DNA of 43,067 bases from an uncultured Eubacteriales bacterium (GCA_900316035.1 ONBI01000008.1:1-43067), one strand, 5' to 3'. Numbered from the stretch's first letter, positions 35,098 through 41,990 are shown. Made by a program: numbers and translations. The notes: generated by a model not told the origin, from the letters alone.

Positions 35098-36339
35098 TTA
35101 GAGCATGATGGCCGGCTTATCGGTGAAGTCGAAGGAGTTGGTGGTCTTATTGGCTAAGATTTCTAAGCTATCGAAACCGGTGGCGGCGATATAATCCGCA
35201 ACGGTTTCATAAGGAGTCGTACCAGTTACCTGGCCTTTGTTATCGACGGTCTTCTTTGCCGTATTGTTCTTAGCATCGTCATCCCAGACATCGCTATTGA
35301 CTGCATACTGGCAGTCGAAACCTAACCAGACAGTGCTCGGGGTTGCTAAGGTGATATCGAGAGAGTCTTCATCGAGTTCGTTTGTCTTTTCGGTATCTTT
35401 TCCCATGAACTTCTGAACGTAGTTAGTACGATCACTTCCGGTAAAGTCGTTTCCTTCTTCGGCTAAGGTAATCGCGGAGAATTCCGAGGAGAAGGTGTTG
35501 AAGGAATAGGTGCCATCGTCATAAGTAACTAACTGTTGCTGGGTGAAGAGAGTGATGTAGTAGTTATAGGAAGGTCTCATGTTCTGATAGGTGAGTTTAG
35601 CCGGGGTGAGATAGGCGCTCTTAATACCACCGGTTTCGGTTGTCGGAGTCACTTCCGGATCGCTTTCGCCGTCTTCTCTCAGAGCAAAGTAATCGAAGGA
35701 ATGGGTCTTCTGGTTGAGAAGGATGTTCTCTTTCTTGTTAAAAGCCTTGGTCTTGAGATAATCGCTAGCCGTATCGTAAGACTTCGTTACTTCCCCCGCC
35801 TGATTCTTGACGGCGGTGTTGGTCTTAGCGGCATCATCCCAACGGGCAGTATCGACAAAGTAAGTGGAATCGTAAGTCATCGTAAGACGGTTAGGAACGT
35901 TTAAAGTAAGGTCTAAGGAATCTTCATCGAGTTCGTCGGTCTTCGATTCATAGGTCCCGTAGAAAGTCTGAACGAAGTTCTCTCTTTCGTTACCGATCGC
36001 ATCGTTACCTTCTTCCGGAAGAGTCAAAGCGGAGAAGGTGCTGGAATAGTAATTGAGCTGATAGGTGTTATCGCTATAGAGTTCGATCTCCTCTCCCGCG
36101 AAAGTTGTGATGTAGTAGTTATAGGTAGGACGCATATTGCGATAAGACATCTTAGAAGGAGAAATATAAAGACCCTTCAGAGTCTTCTTCTCGGTCTCCG
36201 GTTTACTGGAAGAAGTAGTCGAATCACTGATCGGGGTAGAGGAAGAAGTAGAAGCAGAAGAGGAACTATTTCCTCCTTTGCAGCCAGATAGAATCGAAGA
36301 GACGAATAACAGCGAAACAGCAAGAATCTTCTTAGTCAT
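35098..36339 (-). CDS. Lipoprotein made of two tandem homologous domains (module B)
   Basis: A 413-residue lipoprotein with lipobox ILSGC (Cys20) and a Ser/Thr spacer (21-50). Two related domains of about 160 residues follow (about 54-215 and 238-402). Paired segments make the duplication plain: LYISPSKMSYRNMRPTYNYY and AYLTPAKLTYQNMRPSYNYY; LPEEGNDAIG and LAEEGNDFTG; TDELDEDSLDLTL and TNELDEDSLDITL; then RWDDAAKTNTA and VWDDDAKNNTA. I do not recognise the domain; position suggests a glycan-binding role like the lipoprotein of module A, but its sequence is unrelated. AAAGGAG lies nine bases before the ATG, just behind a strong hairpin. It is the first gene of the lipoprotein-GH3-membrane protein operon. 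Confidence 0.8.
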   Translation of the reverse strand: MTKKILAVSLLFVSSILSGCKGGNSSSSASTSSSTPISDSTTSSSKPETEKKTLKGLYISPSKMSYRNMRPTYNYYITTFAGEEIELYSDNTYQLNYYSSTFSALTLPEEGNDAIGNERENFVQTFYGTYESKTDELDEDSLDLTLNVPNRLTMTYDSTYFVDTARWDDAAKTNTAVKNQAGEVTKSYDTASDYLKTKAFNKKENILLNQKTHSFDYFALREDGESDPEVTPTTETGGIKSAYLTPAKLTYQNMRPSYNYYITLFTQQQLVTYDDGTYSFNTFSSEFSAITLAEEGNDFTGSDRTNYVQKFMGKDTEKTNELDEDSLDITLATPSTVWLGFDCQYAVNSDVWDDDAKNNTAKKTVDNKGQVTGTTPYETVADYIAATGFDSLEILANKTTNSFDFTDKPAIML

Positions 36340-36357
36340 TTTGCAATGCTCCTTTCC

Positions 36358-36377
36358 GCCGAGCGATACGCTTCGGC
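36358..36377 (-). promoter_or_regulatory. Hairpin abutting the ribosome site of module B
   Basis: GCCGAGCG and CGCTTCGGC (one bulged base) form a stem that ends two bases before the AAAGGAG of the lipoprotein gene, matching the arrangement in module A. Confidence 0.5.
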
Positions 36378-36402
36378 GTCTGGGATGATTTTTCCATTGT
36401 TA

Positions 36403-36439
36403 GGGGTTACAAAAACGGTTTTGGCAAAAAATGTACCCC
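36403..36439. promoter_or_regulatory. Long dyad between module B and the divergent kinase gene
   Basis: GGGGTTACA (36403-36411) and TGTACCCC (36432-36439) form a dyad with one extra base. Two TTGGC copies 20 bases apart (36421 and 36441) overlap it. A TAACAAT minus-10 for the lipoprotein operon sits at 36402-36396 on the minus strand. A regulator bound here could control module B. Confidence 0.4.
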
Positions 36440-36483
36440 ATTGGCGTTTTTCTGTCTTCCTTAAAGGAAAGTCTGTAAGCCCT

Positions 36484-36496
36484 TCGATGGTATAAT
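36484..36496 (+). promoter_or_regulatory. Extended minus-10 promoter of the second kinase gene
   Basis: TCGATGGTATAAT, containing TG-G-TATAAT. The same 13 bases occur on the minus strand at 38601-38589 before the regulator gene. A TTCCTT/AAGGAA dyad lies just upstream in the minus-35 area. Confidence 0.65.
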
Positions 36497-36517
36497 CGAA
36501 AAGAAGGAGGAAGCACT

Positions 36518-37930
36518 ATGTCTCTTCTCTACTGGCTGATAAACTACATTCCGAACTACTGGATTGTGATTTATCTTATCTCCGCAATAGAGAATCTTTT
36601 CTGCACTTTCCTCTTCACTTGGAAAGAACCGAAAAGAAAGCTCTTCTGGCTTTTCTTCGGTCTTTCGATTGTCGGCTATTTCGGGTTAGCTGCTCTCTTT
36701 GGCGTCTATAGACCGCAGGCAAATAATATTTACTATTATGTTTTTACTACTTTCTTGATGGATATTCTCCTCTATGGATGTATTCTTCTCTGTTTTGATA
36801 CCAAGCCTGTTTATCTGTTGCTGGATTGGGTCGGAGCCCTCTGTGTCCGCGGTATCACTTCCGATTTTTATACCTTCCTCTCTTTGATCAGCGGAGTAGA
36901 GAACCGCACTTCCTATTTCCTCTTCCCGAATCTGAATGTCTATCTCAACTGCTTCCTCTATGATTTCTTCCGTCTGATCGTCATTATTCCTTTGTCTCTC
37001 TATTTCCGGAGATACCGAATCTATTCCAGTGATAAAAGAATCTTACGGAATACGATTGTGCTTTCTATCATCACCGGTGTAGGTCTTAATGTCACGAAAG
37101 CCATACGCACCTGGTACAGCGGAGAATCGACGGCTTTGAACTCGTTATCTACTTTCCTTTCTTTTATGATGGCACTGGTGATTCTTCTTTTAAGAACCGA
37201 CTTCCTATTAGGAAGCGAAGCCAGAAGAGAAGCGGAGATTCTCCATCAGGCCTTAGAATCCGAACAGAAAGAATACGAATCCACCAAAGAATCGATCCAT
37301 GTCATCAATGCCAAAGTCCACGATATCAAACATATCTTGGAGCGATATAGCGATAAGATGGCCTTAGAAGATCTCGATCATCTCCGTTCTTCTATATTGG
37401 TCTATGACCATATGTTCCACACCGGAAATGAAGTCTTAGATACAATCCTCTATTCGAAGTATCTAATCTGTCAGCAGAGAGGAATCCGCTTCAGCGCCTA
37501 TGCGGATGGAAAAGCCATCTCCTTCTTAGATGTCTCGGTCTGTTATTATCTTTTTGTCAATATTCTCGATAATGCGATCGAAGCGGTATCGAAAGTGAAG
37601 AACCCGGAAGAGAAAGTCATCTCTTTGACCGTGAAACAGGAAAAAGAGAACGTCTTGATTGAATGCAGCAACTACTTCGAAGGAAATCTTCAGTTTGCCG
37701 AAGACGGAAGTCTAAAAACCAGCAAAACCCAAAAAGAAGGACACGGGTTAGGACTCAAGTCCATCCGGATCCTTCTAGAACAGTACGGTGGAAAAGAACA
37801 GGTAGAAACCTATCAAGGTATCTTCTATCTGACTTTGAAGATCCCTACCCCGAAAGAGGCTAAGAAAGCTCTTGGGAACGTGTCTTCTGAAAAGCCTCAA
37901 GGGTCTTACGATACCTCGGCCGGGAGATAG
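36518..37930 (+). CDS. AgrC-like sensor histidine kinase, second copy
   Basis: A 470-residue GHKL kinase. Six or so helices (16-34, 42-63, 72-93, 100-122, 140-163, 178-195, 210-229) form the membrane sensor; a coiled coil (about 235-262) leads to KVHDIKH (phosphoacceptor His268); the ATPase domain has NILDNAIEAV and GHGLGLKSI. AAGGAGG precedes the ATG. The gene diverges from module B and converges on the LytTR gene at 37860-38579, overlapping it tail to tail by 71 bases. The last 20 or so residues, after the normal GHKL end, are encoded by the overlap and look non-conserved. Probably pairs with that regulator. Confidence 0.9.
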   Translation: MSLLYWLINYIPNYWIVIYLISAIENLFCTFLFTWKEPKRKLFWLFFGLSIVGYFGLAALFGVYRPQANNIYYYVFTTFLMDILLYGCILLCFDTKPVYLLLDWVGALCVRGITSDFYTFLSLISGVENRTSYFLFPNLNVYLNCFLYDFFRLIVIIPLSLYFRRYRIYSSDKRILRNTIVLSIITGVGLNVTKAIRTWYSGESTALNSLSTFLSFMMALVILLLRTDFLLGSEARREAEILHQALESEQKEYESTKESIHVINAKVHDIKHILERYSDKMALEDLDHLRSSILVYDHMFHTGNEVLDTILYSKYLICQQRGIRFSAYADGKAISFLDVSVCYYLFVNILDNAIEAVSKVKNPEEKVISLTVKQEKENVLIECSNYFEGNLQFAEDGSLKTSKTQKEGHGLGLKSIRILLEQYGGKEQVETYQGIFYLTLKIPTPKEAKKALGNVSSEKPQGSYDTSAGR

Positions 37931-38579
37931 AAAGCCTCGTTCCGTCTTTCAGAACCGCTTCTTTCTGATCGATCGAAGCGACATAAGAAAGTCGGACAAG
38001 ATAGCAGGAGTTGATACGGAAGAAACCTTTCTTTTCGAGAGCTTCTTCAGCCTCTTTCATGGTTTCTCTTTTCGGGTATTCTCCTTCTTTGGTGTGATAG
38101 ATCACCATATGGCCGGAGGTTTCACAGTAGAGGATATCCGCTAGATTGACTTTATAGGATCCGGATTTATTGAGGATCAATAAAGTATCTCTTTCTAGAT
38201 TAGGAAGAGAGAGGATGACTTTCATCACCTTCATCTTGAACTCCGGATAGGAGAGAGGTTTTAAGATGTAATTGGAAGCTCCGACATCGTAGCTTTCTAC
38301 AGCATACTGCGCTAAGGAAGTAACGAAGATCAGAGCAGTTTTGGTATCCGTCTTCCTCAGTTCATGAGCTAATTGCATGCCAGTCATCTCCGGCATCGCA
38401 ATATCGAAGAAAAGAAGTTGATATTGAGGTTTATAGGTTTCGATGAATTCGATCGAAGAAGAAAAAGCAGCGACTTTAAAAAGAAGGTCTTCTTCCTCTC
38501 CGAGTTTCTTTAAGAAGGAAAGAAGTTTTTCCCTTGCTTCTTTTTCGTCTTCGACAATCGCTATAGAAATTTCTTTCAT
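37860..38579 (-). CDS. LytTR-family response regulator, second copy
   Basis: A 239-residue regulator. Receiver domain: acidic residues Glu10-Asp11, phosphoacceptor Asp59 in LLFFDIAMPEMTG, Thr/Ser of FVTSLA and Lys in YILKPL. The LytTR domain (about 130-236) has VNLADILYCETS, FFRINSCYLVRL and LSISRPRYRKTL. TATAAT on the minus strand (38594-38589) ends nine bases before the ATG and there is no useful Shine-Dalgarno site, so translation may start leaderless. The gene faces the kinase gene instead of following it; shared promoter sequence suggests both are still expressed together. Module B next door is the likeliest target. Confidence 0.9.
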   Translation of the reverse strand: MKEISIAIVEDEKEAREKLLSFLKKLGEEEDLLFKVAAFSSSIEFIETYKPQYQLLFFDIAMPEMTGMQLAHELRKTDTKTALIFVTSLAQYAVESYDVGASNYILKPLSYPEFKMKVMKVILSLPNLERDTLLILNKSGSYKVNLADILYCETSGHMVIYHTKEGEYPKRETMKEAEEALEKKGFFRINSCYLVRLSYVASIDQKEAVLKDGTRLSISRPRYRKTLEAFQKTRSQELS

Positions 38580-38588
38580 CCTGTCTTC

Positions 38589-38601
38589 ATTATACCATCG
38601 A
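38589..38601 (-). promoter_or_regulatory. Extended minus-10 promoter of the second LytTR gene
   Basis: TCGATGGTATAAT on the minus strand, identical over 13 bases to the kinase promoter at 36484-36496. The predicted transcript start falls within about three bases of the ATG. Confidence 0.65.
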
Positions 38602-38609
38602 TGTTTTTG

Positions 38610-39509
38610 TTAAATCCTTTCTAATCTCTCCTTGATCAACTCTAAGAACTTTGCTTTCAACTCTTCGCTGAGAAGAGAAGTTTCAATGAGTTCGTAAGTC
38701 TTCGGTATATAGGTTTTCAATCTCGTTACCAGGTTGTTATAGACTTTCTCGGAAATATGGTATTTCTCCGCTAAGAAGAGAAAGTCTTTCTTATGTAGAT
38801 TCTTCTTTTTCCCGTGGATAGTTAAAGCCATCTCTTCAGAATCTTTAGAGTTAATCAGTTGCACACTGAGGAAATCATAAGCAGGGGAAAGATGATACTC
38901 TCCTTGGTCTTCTATCAAAGAGAAATTCTTAAGATGCATATCGTTATTCCCGATGGCAAAGGAGAATAGCAGACGATAGAAAACTTCGCTTTTATCGACA
39001 ATCGGTTTCGAAGAATACTTCTCTAAGAGATCGTTGAAGGATTCATAGGGACCTTTGTATTTGTCTTCGGTAAGTCTCATAGATAACTGACAGAAATCTT
39101 CCATCGGAATCCTTCTTCCTTTTTCGCGGTCCATTCTCTTGGTGAGGTAGTAGTACCGGTTATCTTTTCCTTTTACAAGAGTATGGAGTGCTGTAGGAAT
39201 ATGGCATACTTCTCCCATATTCATACAGAGGTTTTCCATTTCACAGATATAGGGATATTCTTCCGAAGGGAATTTGATGATGATTTCTTCTTCTCTCAGG
39301 GTTTTCTTTCTTTTGCCACTGAGAAAAGAAGCCGAGATCTTTTTCTGTACTCCCGGTACGGTTTCTCTTTTTTCAAGCTGAGAATCGATGAGATCTTCAA
39401 AACCAAGATTCCCTTCTAAGACAGCCGCAAATTTCTTTCTGCAGGAATCGTGGTAATCTTTTTTTCCTTCTTTTAAAGGCTTTCCACAGCATAAACAATA
39501 TTCACTCAT
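38610..39509 (-). CDS. hipT: HipT-like Ser/Thr kinase toxin (HipA C-terminal domain)
   Basis: A 299-residue HipA-type kinase without the N-terminal subdomain of classical HipA, hence HipT-like; relatives phosphorylate aminoacyl-tRNA synthetases and stop growth. It starts at the ATG at 39509 (GAGGAG just upstream; a GTG at 39539 would include that site). A small Cys motif CLCCGK...YHDSC (5-23) may bind zinc. VPGVQKKISAS (51-61) matches the Gly/Ser loop with possible autophosphorylation serines. The catalytic loop is GNNDMHLKNFS with Asp190, and the metal-binding Asp212 lies in SPAYDFLS. All kinase residues look intact. The start overlaps the original hipS stop by eight bases. It is third in the order hipB, hipS, hipT. 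Confidence 0.88.
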   Translation of the reverse strand: MSEYCLCCGKPLKEGKKDYHDSCRKKFAAVLEGNLGFEDLIDSQLEKRETVPGVQKKISASFLSGKRKKTLREEEIIIKFPSEEYPYICEMENLCMNMGEVCHIPTALHTLVKGKDNRYYYLTKRMDREKGRRIPMEDFCQLSMRLTEDKYKGPYESFNDLLEKYSSKPIVDKSEVFYRLLFSFAIGNNDMHLKNFSLIEDQGEYHLSPAYDFLSVQLINSKDSEEMALTIHGKKKNLHKKDFLFLAEKYHISEKVYNNLVTRLKTYIPKTYELIETSLLSEELKAKFLELIKERLERI

Positions 39510-39828
39510 CTTCTCTGCTCTCCTCAATAGATACGGCACCGATCGTATCTTTTCCGCTTTTCAGCAATAATCCGAATCGATCATGATAAGGAATATTCCA
39601 TTTATCCATTACTCTCTATAATAGATAACCTTCCGGAATAAGACCATCGAAGAAAGGAAAGAAAGTAGTGGATTCATAAACCTGTTTCTCTTTTGGCATC
39701 GTCAAAGAGATCGGAGGAAGAGAAGGATCCTTGAACCAGGCAGAAGTATAAGAAAAGCGATATCCGTCATCACTCTCTTCTAAAATGCCGCAGAGTTTCT
39801 GATCATAATAGACGTTTGCTTTTCTCAT
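39502..39828 (-). pseudogene. hipS: HipS (HipA N-terminal subdomain), interrupted by an in-frame TAG
   Basis: The open part (39616-39828) encodes 70 residues that match the start of HipA: VYYDQKLCGILEES, PPISLTMP, FFPFFDGLIPEGYLL. A TAG at 39618-39616 stops the frame, but the same frame goes on with homologous sequence, RVMDKWNIPYHDRFGLLL then GKDTIGAVSIEE, ending at a TGA at 39504-39502. The repaired product would have 108 residues, the usual size of HipS, and its stop overlaps hipT by ATGAGTGA. In the E. coli O127 HipBST system HipS is the antitoxin. An internal ATG (39609-39607) could restart a 35-residue C-terminal piece. Either a nonsense mutation, a sequence error, a split protein or suppression. 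Confidence 0.82.
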
Positions 39829-39829
39829 A

Positions 39830-40033
39830 CTACTTCCTCTCTTTTACTACCAGTTCCGCATTGAAGAAGTTCAGTAGTTCATTGACTTTATCTAACTGCA
39901 AAGATTCCTTTCCCTGTTCTAGATTCTGAATGAAATGAAGACTCAGACCGCTGAAATCCGCTAAGTCCTTCTGGGTCATCTTCCTTTTCTTCCGGGTAGT
40001 CCTTACATAGTTAGCAATAGGGTTATCTCTCAT
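39830..40033 (-). CDS. hipB: HipB-like Xre-type repressor
   Basis: A 67-residue helix-turn-helix protein starting at the ATG at 40033 (AAAGGA site about ten bases upstream; a codon at 40054 lies inside an operator and is less likely). The HTH covers MTQKDLADFSGLSLHFIQNL, followed by EQGKESLQLDKVNELLNFF, typical of HipB/Cro-CI proteins, with a short beta end (AELVVKE) suited to dimer formation. It should repress its own operon through the three TCACG-N2-CGTGA sites just upstream. Its TAG stop is one base from the hipS ATG. Confidence 0.88.
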   Translation of the reverse strand: MRDNPIANYVRTTRKKRKMTQKDLADFSGLSLHFIQNLEQGKESLQLDKVNELLNFFNAELVVKERK

Positions 40034-40050
40034 AAACAAGTTTCCTTTCA

Positions 40051-40145
40051 TCACGAGCGTGAGTAAAACTTAATATGTTATCTATATATTAATCACGAAC
40101 GTGAGTAGAATCAATAAAATAGAATGATTTTAATCACGAGCGTGA
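40051..40145 (-). promoter_or_regulatory. Three HipB-type operators with promoter
   Basis: Palindromes TCACG-N2-CGTGA occur at 40051-40062, 40093-40104 and 40134-40145. Centres are 42 and 41 bases apart, four helical turns each, so all lie on one face of the DNA. On the minus strand TTGATT and TAATAT with 17 bases between them form a promoter, and the middle operator lies between these two boxes. Confidence 0.8.
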
Positions 40146-40149
40146 GTAA

Positions 40150-40300
40150 CATAAGTGAGAAACCAAGACCCAAAAAGGAAGAAACGCGTCCAAATAGTGC
40201 TTGTCGGTCCCGAGAGCAATCTTGAAATAGCGCTGCACCAGATCCGTGAAATTGTTGATCCGGTTGAGAATCTTCGCTTCAGGAGAAGTCTGTAATAGTT
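40150..40300 (-). pseudogene. Remnant of a coding sequence
   Basis: A minus-strand frame without an upstream start reads EAKILNRINNFTDLVQRYF then GTDKHYLDAFLPFW. It looks like real protein sequence but is cut on both sides by stops and non-matching DNA. Base composition is higher in GC than the flanks. I cannot name the family; a fragment of an imported gene or transposon is the likeliest explanation. Confidence 0.35.
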
Positions 40301-40314
40301 AGGCAAGCAACGGG

Positions 40315-40356
40315 CTAATCGAAGATCATCAAAGTACTTAGAAAATCTTCGATTAG
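40315..40356. repeat. Palindromic repeat 1, upstream of the second DUF4143 gene
   Basis: Perfect 12-bp arms CTAATCGAAGAT (40315-40326) and ATCTTCGATTAG (40345-40356) around a core that contains AAGTACTT. Confidence 0.8.
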
Positions 40357-40375
40357 AAGATTGAATGAGATATAA

Positions 40376-40416
40376 TAATCGAAGAAATCTAAAGTACTTA
40401 GGAGATCTTTGATTAT
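40376..40416. repeat. Palindromic repeat 2, covering the ribosome site and start of the second DUF4143 gene
   Basis: An imperfect copy, TAATCGAAGA...AAGTACTTAG...GATCTTTGATTA, includes the GGAG ribosome site (40401-40404) and runs into the ATG at 40415. Folding of the mRNA would hide the start. Confidence 0.75.
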
Positions 40417-41737
40417 GGATGAAATCTATCCGAGAACCAAGGAAGTCAACCGATTATGGGAAAGCCGTAATAACGGAAAGATCAAGATTATCGTTGGAAT
40501 CCGCCGTTGTGGAAAATCCTATCTTCTGAATACTCTTTTCCGGAACCGATTGGTTCAGGAAGGATTTCCGGAAGATCACATTTTCTCTTTTGCTTTTGAT
40601 TCCATTTCCGATGTGGAATTGCTCCGTCCTTTTGAGCCTTCAAGGGAACTGTTCCTCTCTGCGAAGGGAATGGAACTGGTGGACGATTTCAAGTTTTATG
40701 CCTATTTGAAAAGCAAACTCCGCACGGGAGAAAAGTATGTTCTCTTATTGGATGAAATCCAATTGCTGAACCGTTTCTCGATGACATTGAATGCCCTCCT
40801 ACGGAATCCGGGCCTTGATATTTATGTGACCGGATCGAATTCTTTTCTGTTATCGAAGGATGTGGCTACCACTTTTGCCGGCCGTGGAGAAACTCTTCCT
40901 TTACGTCCTCTTTCTTTCGGAGAGATTCTGACGGTAGAAAAGGATCCGTATCAAGCCTATTCTTCTTTCCTGCGTTTCGGTTCTCTTCCTCTGGTGTGGA
41001 AAGCAGAGAATGAGGAAGCCAAAACACAGGAACTGATTTCCAATTGGGAAGAGATTTATCTCAAAGATATCCGGGAACGTCATTCGATCCGAACGGAAGG
41101 AAAACTGAAAGAAACTCTTTCTCTTCTTGCTATGCAGGTAGGATCGCCGGTGTCGGCTCAGAAGATTGAAGCTACTTTCGATAGCCTCCAAAGAGGAGCG
41201 AAAAAGAAACGCATCACCGATGACACGGTCAATGCTTATATCTCCTATGCGGAAGATAGTTTCCTAGTAGAGAAAGTAGGCCGTTATCAGATTCAAGGTC
41301 GGAAGGAACTCATGAGTCCTTTCAAAGTCTATTTTACGGATATCGGTTTGCTTCAGGCAGCGATCTCTTTCCGCAGTATAGGAAGAGGACATATCCTAGA
41401 AAATATCGTTTATAACCATCTCCGTTATCTCGGTTACCGCGTGTTTGTAGGAGTGGTTGCTCTTTACCAGAAAGAAATGGATCAGAATGCGACGTACCGC
41501 AATGCCGAAATTGATTTTGTCGCCGTCAAAGGAGAAGAGACGATCTATGTCCAAGTAGCTTCTGCCTTAGACGAAGAAAACGAAGAGAGGGAACTGCGGT
41601 CTTTGCGTGCTATCCGTTCATCCAACCGCAAATTCCTCATCACCGGAGACTATTACCGCAAAGAGAAGACGGAAGATGGCATCAATATTGCCGGTATCTT
41701 TGATTTCCTGTTGGAGGAAGATTGTCTGAAGAGATGA
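40415..41737 (+). CDS. AAA_14/DUF4143 ATPase (second copy)
   Basis: A 440-residue ATPase starting at the ATG at 40415 (GGAG ten bases upstream; a TTG at 40409 is less likely). Walker A is GIRRCGKSYL (28-37), Walker B YVLLLDEIQLL (108-118), followed by YVTGSNSFLL (sensor-like), an arginine-rich AGRGETLPLRPLSFGEIL motif typical of AAA_14, and a DUF4143 domain. The PD-(D/E)XK-like end reads NAEIDFVAVKG then TIYVQVA, in which the usual lysine of the EIK/QVA motif is absent. Sequence identity with the copy at 26613 is low. The gene lies between three copies of one palindromic element, two before and one right behind it, as though the unit moved or is controlled as a cassette. Confidence 0.87.
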   Translation: MDEIYPRTKEVNRLWESRNNGKIKIIVGIRRCGKSYLLNTLFRNRLVQEGFPEDHIFSFAFDSISDVELLRPFEPSRELFLSAKGMELVDDFKFYAYLKSKLRTGEKYVLLLDEIQLLNRFSMTLNALLRNPGLDIYVTGSNSFLLSKDVATTFAGRGETLPLRPLSFGEILTVEKDPYQAYSSFLRFGSLPLVWKAENEEAKTQELISNWEEIYLKDIRERHSIRTEGKLKETLSLLAMQVGSPVSAQKIEATFDSLQRGAKKKRITDDTVNAYISYAEDSFLVEKVGRYQIQGRKELMSPFKVYFTDIGLLQAAISFRSIGRGHILENIVYNHLRYLGYRVFVGVVALYQKEMDQNATYRNAEIDFVAVKGEETIYVQVASALDEENEERELRSLRAIRSSNRKFLITGDYYRKEKTEDGINIAGIFDFLLEEDCLKR

Positions 41738-41778
41738 TAATCGAAGATTATCGAAGTGCTTAAGGAATCTTCGATTAG
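41738..41778. repeat. Palindromic repeat 3, directly after the second DUF4143 gene
   Basis: Perfect 12-bp arms TAATCGAAGATT (41738-41749) and AATCTTCGATTA (41766-41777) with core AAGTGCTT. It begins at the base after the stop codon. No T-run follows, so it is not an ordinary terminator. Confidence 0.8.
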
Positions 41779-41964
41779 CGTAAAGTTGCCCTAATTTCCC
41801 TTCAAGGACTGCCTTATGCAAATTCGGTTTGCCTTTATGTTCCAACTTCTTAAAGGAAATTCATAATGCTTTATGTTATGTCAATCAGTATTTCTATTAA
41901 GAAACTGCAAAAACAGTAATGATGATTAAAATGCTTTCAGATAATCTTACTAGGGTTCTATATC

Positions 41965-41990
41965 AAGAATCCAGATTTGCACGTTAGGCC
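41965..41990 (+). repeat. Left terminal inverted repeat of the IS
   Basis: AAGAATCCAGATTTGCACGT then TAGGCC; pairs with 42825-42850 with three mismatches. Confidence 0.7.

Noticed and set aside
41738-41778. Ordinary terminator for the second DUF4143 gene
   Set aside because: No T-run follows, and two sister copies lie upstream of the gene.
40315-41778. CRISPR array
   Set aside because: Only three palindromes, with a gene between two of them; no regular spacers and no cas genes.
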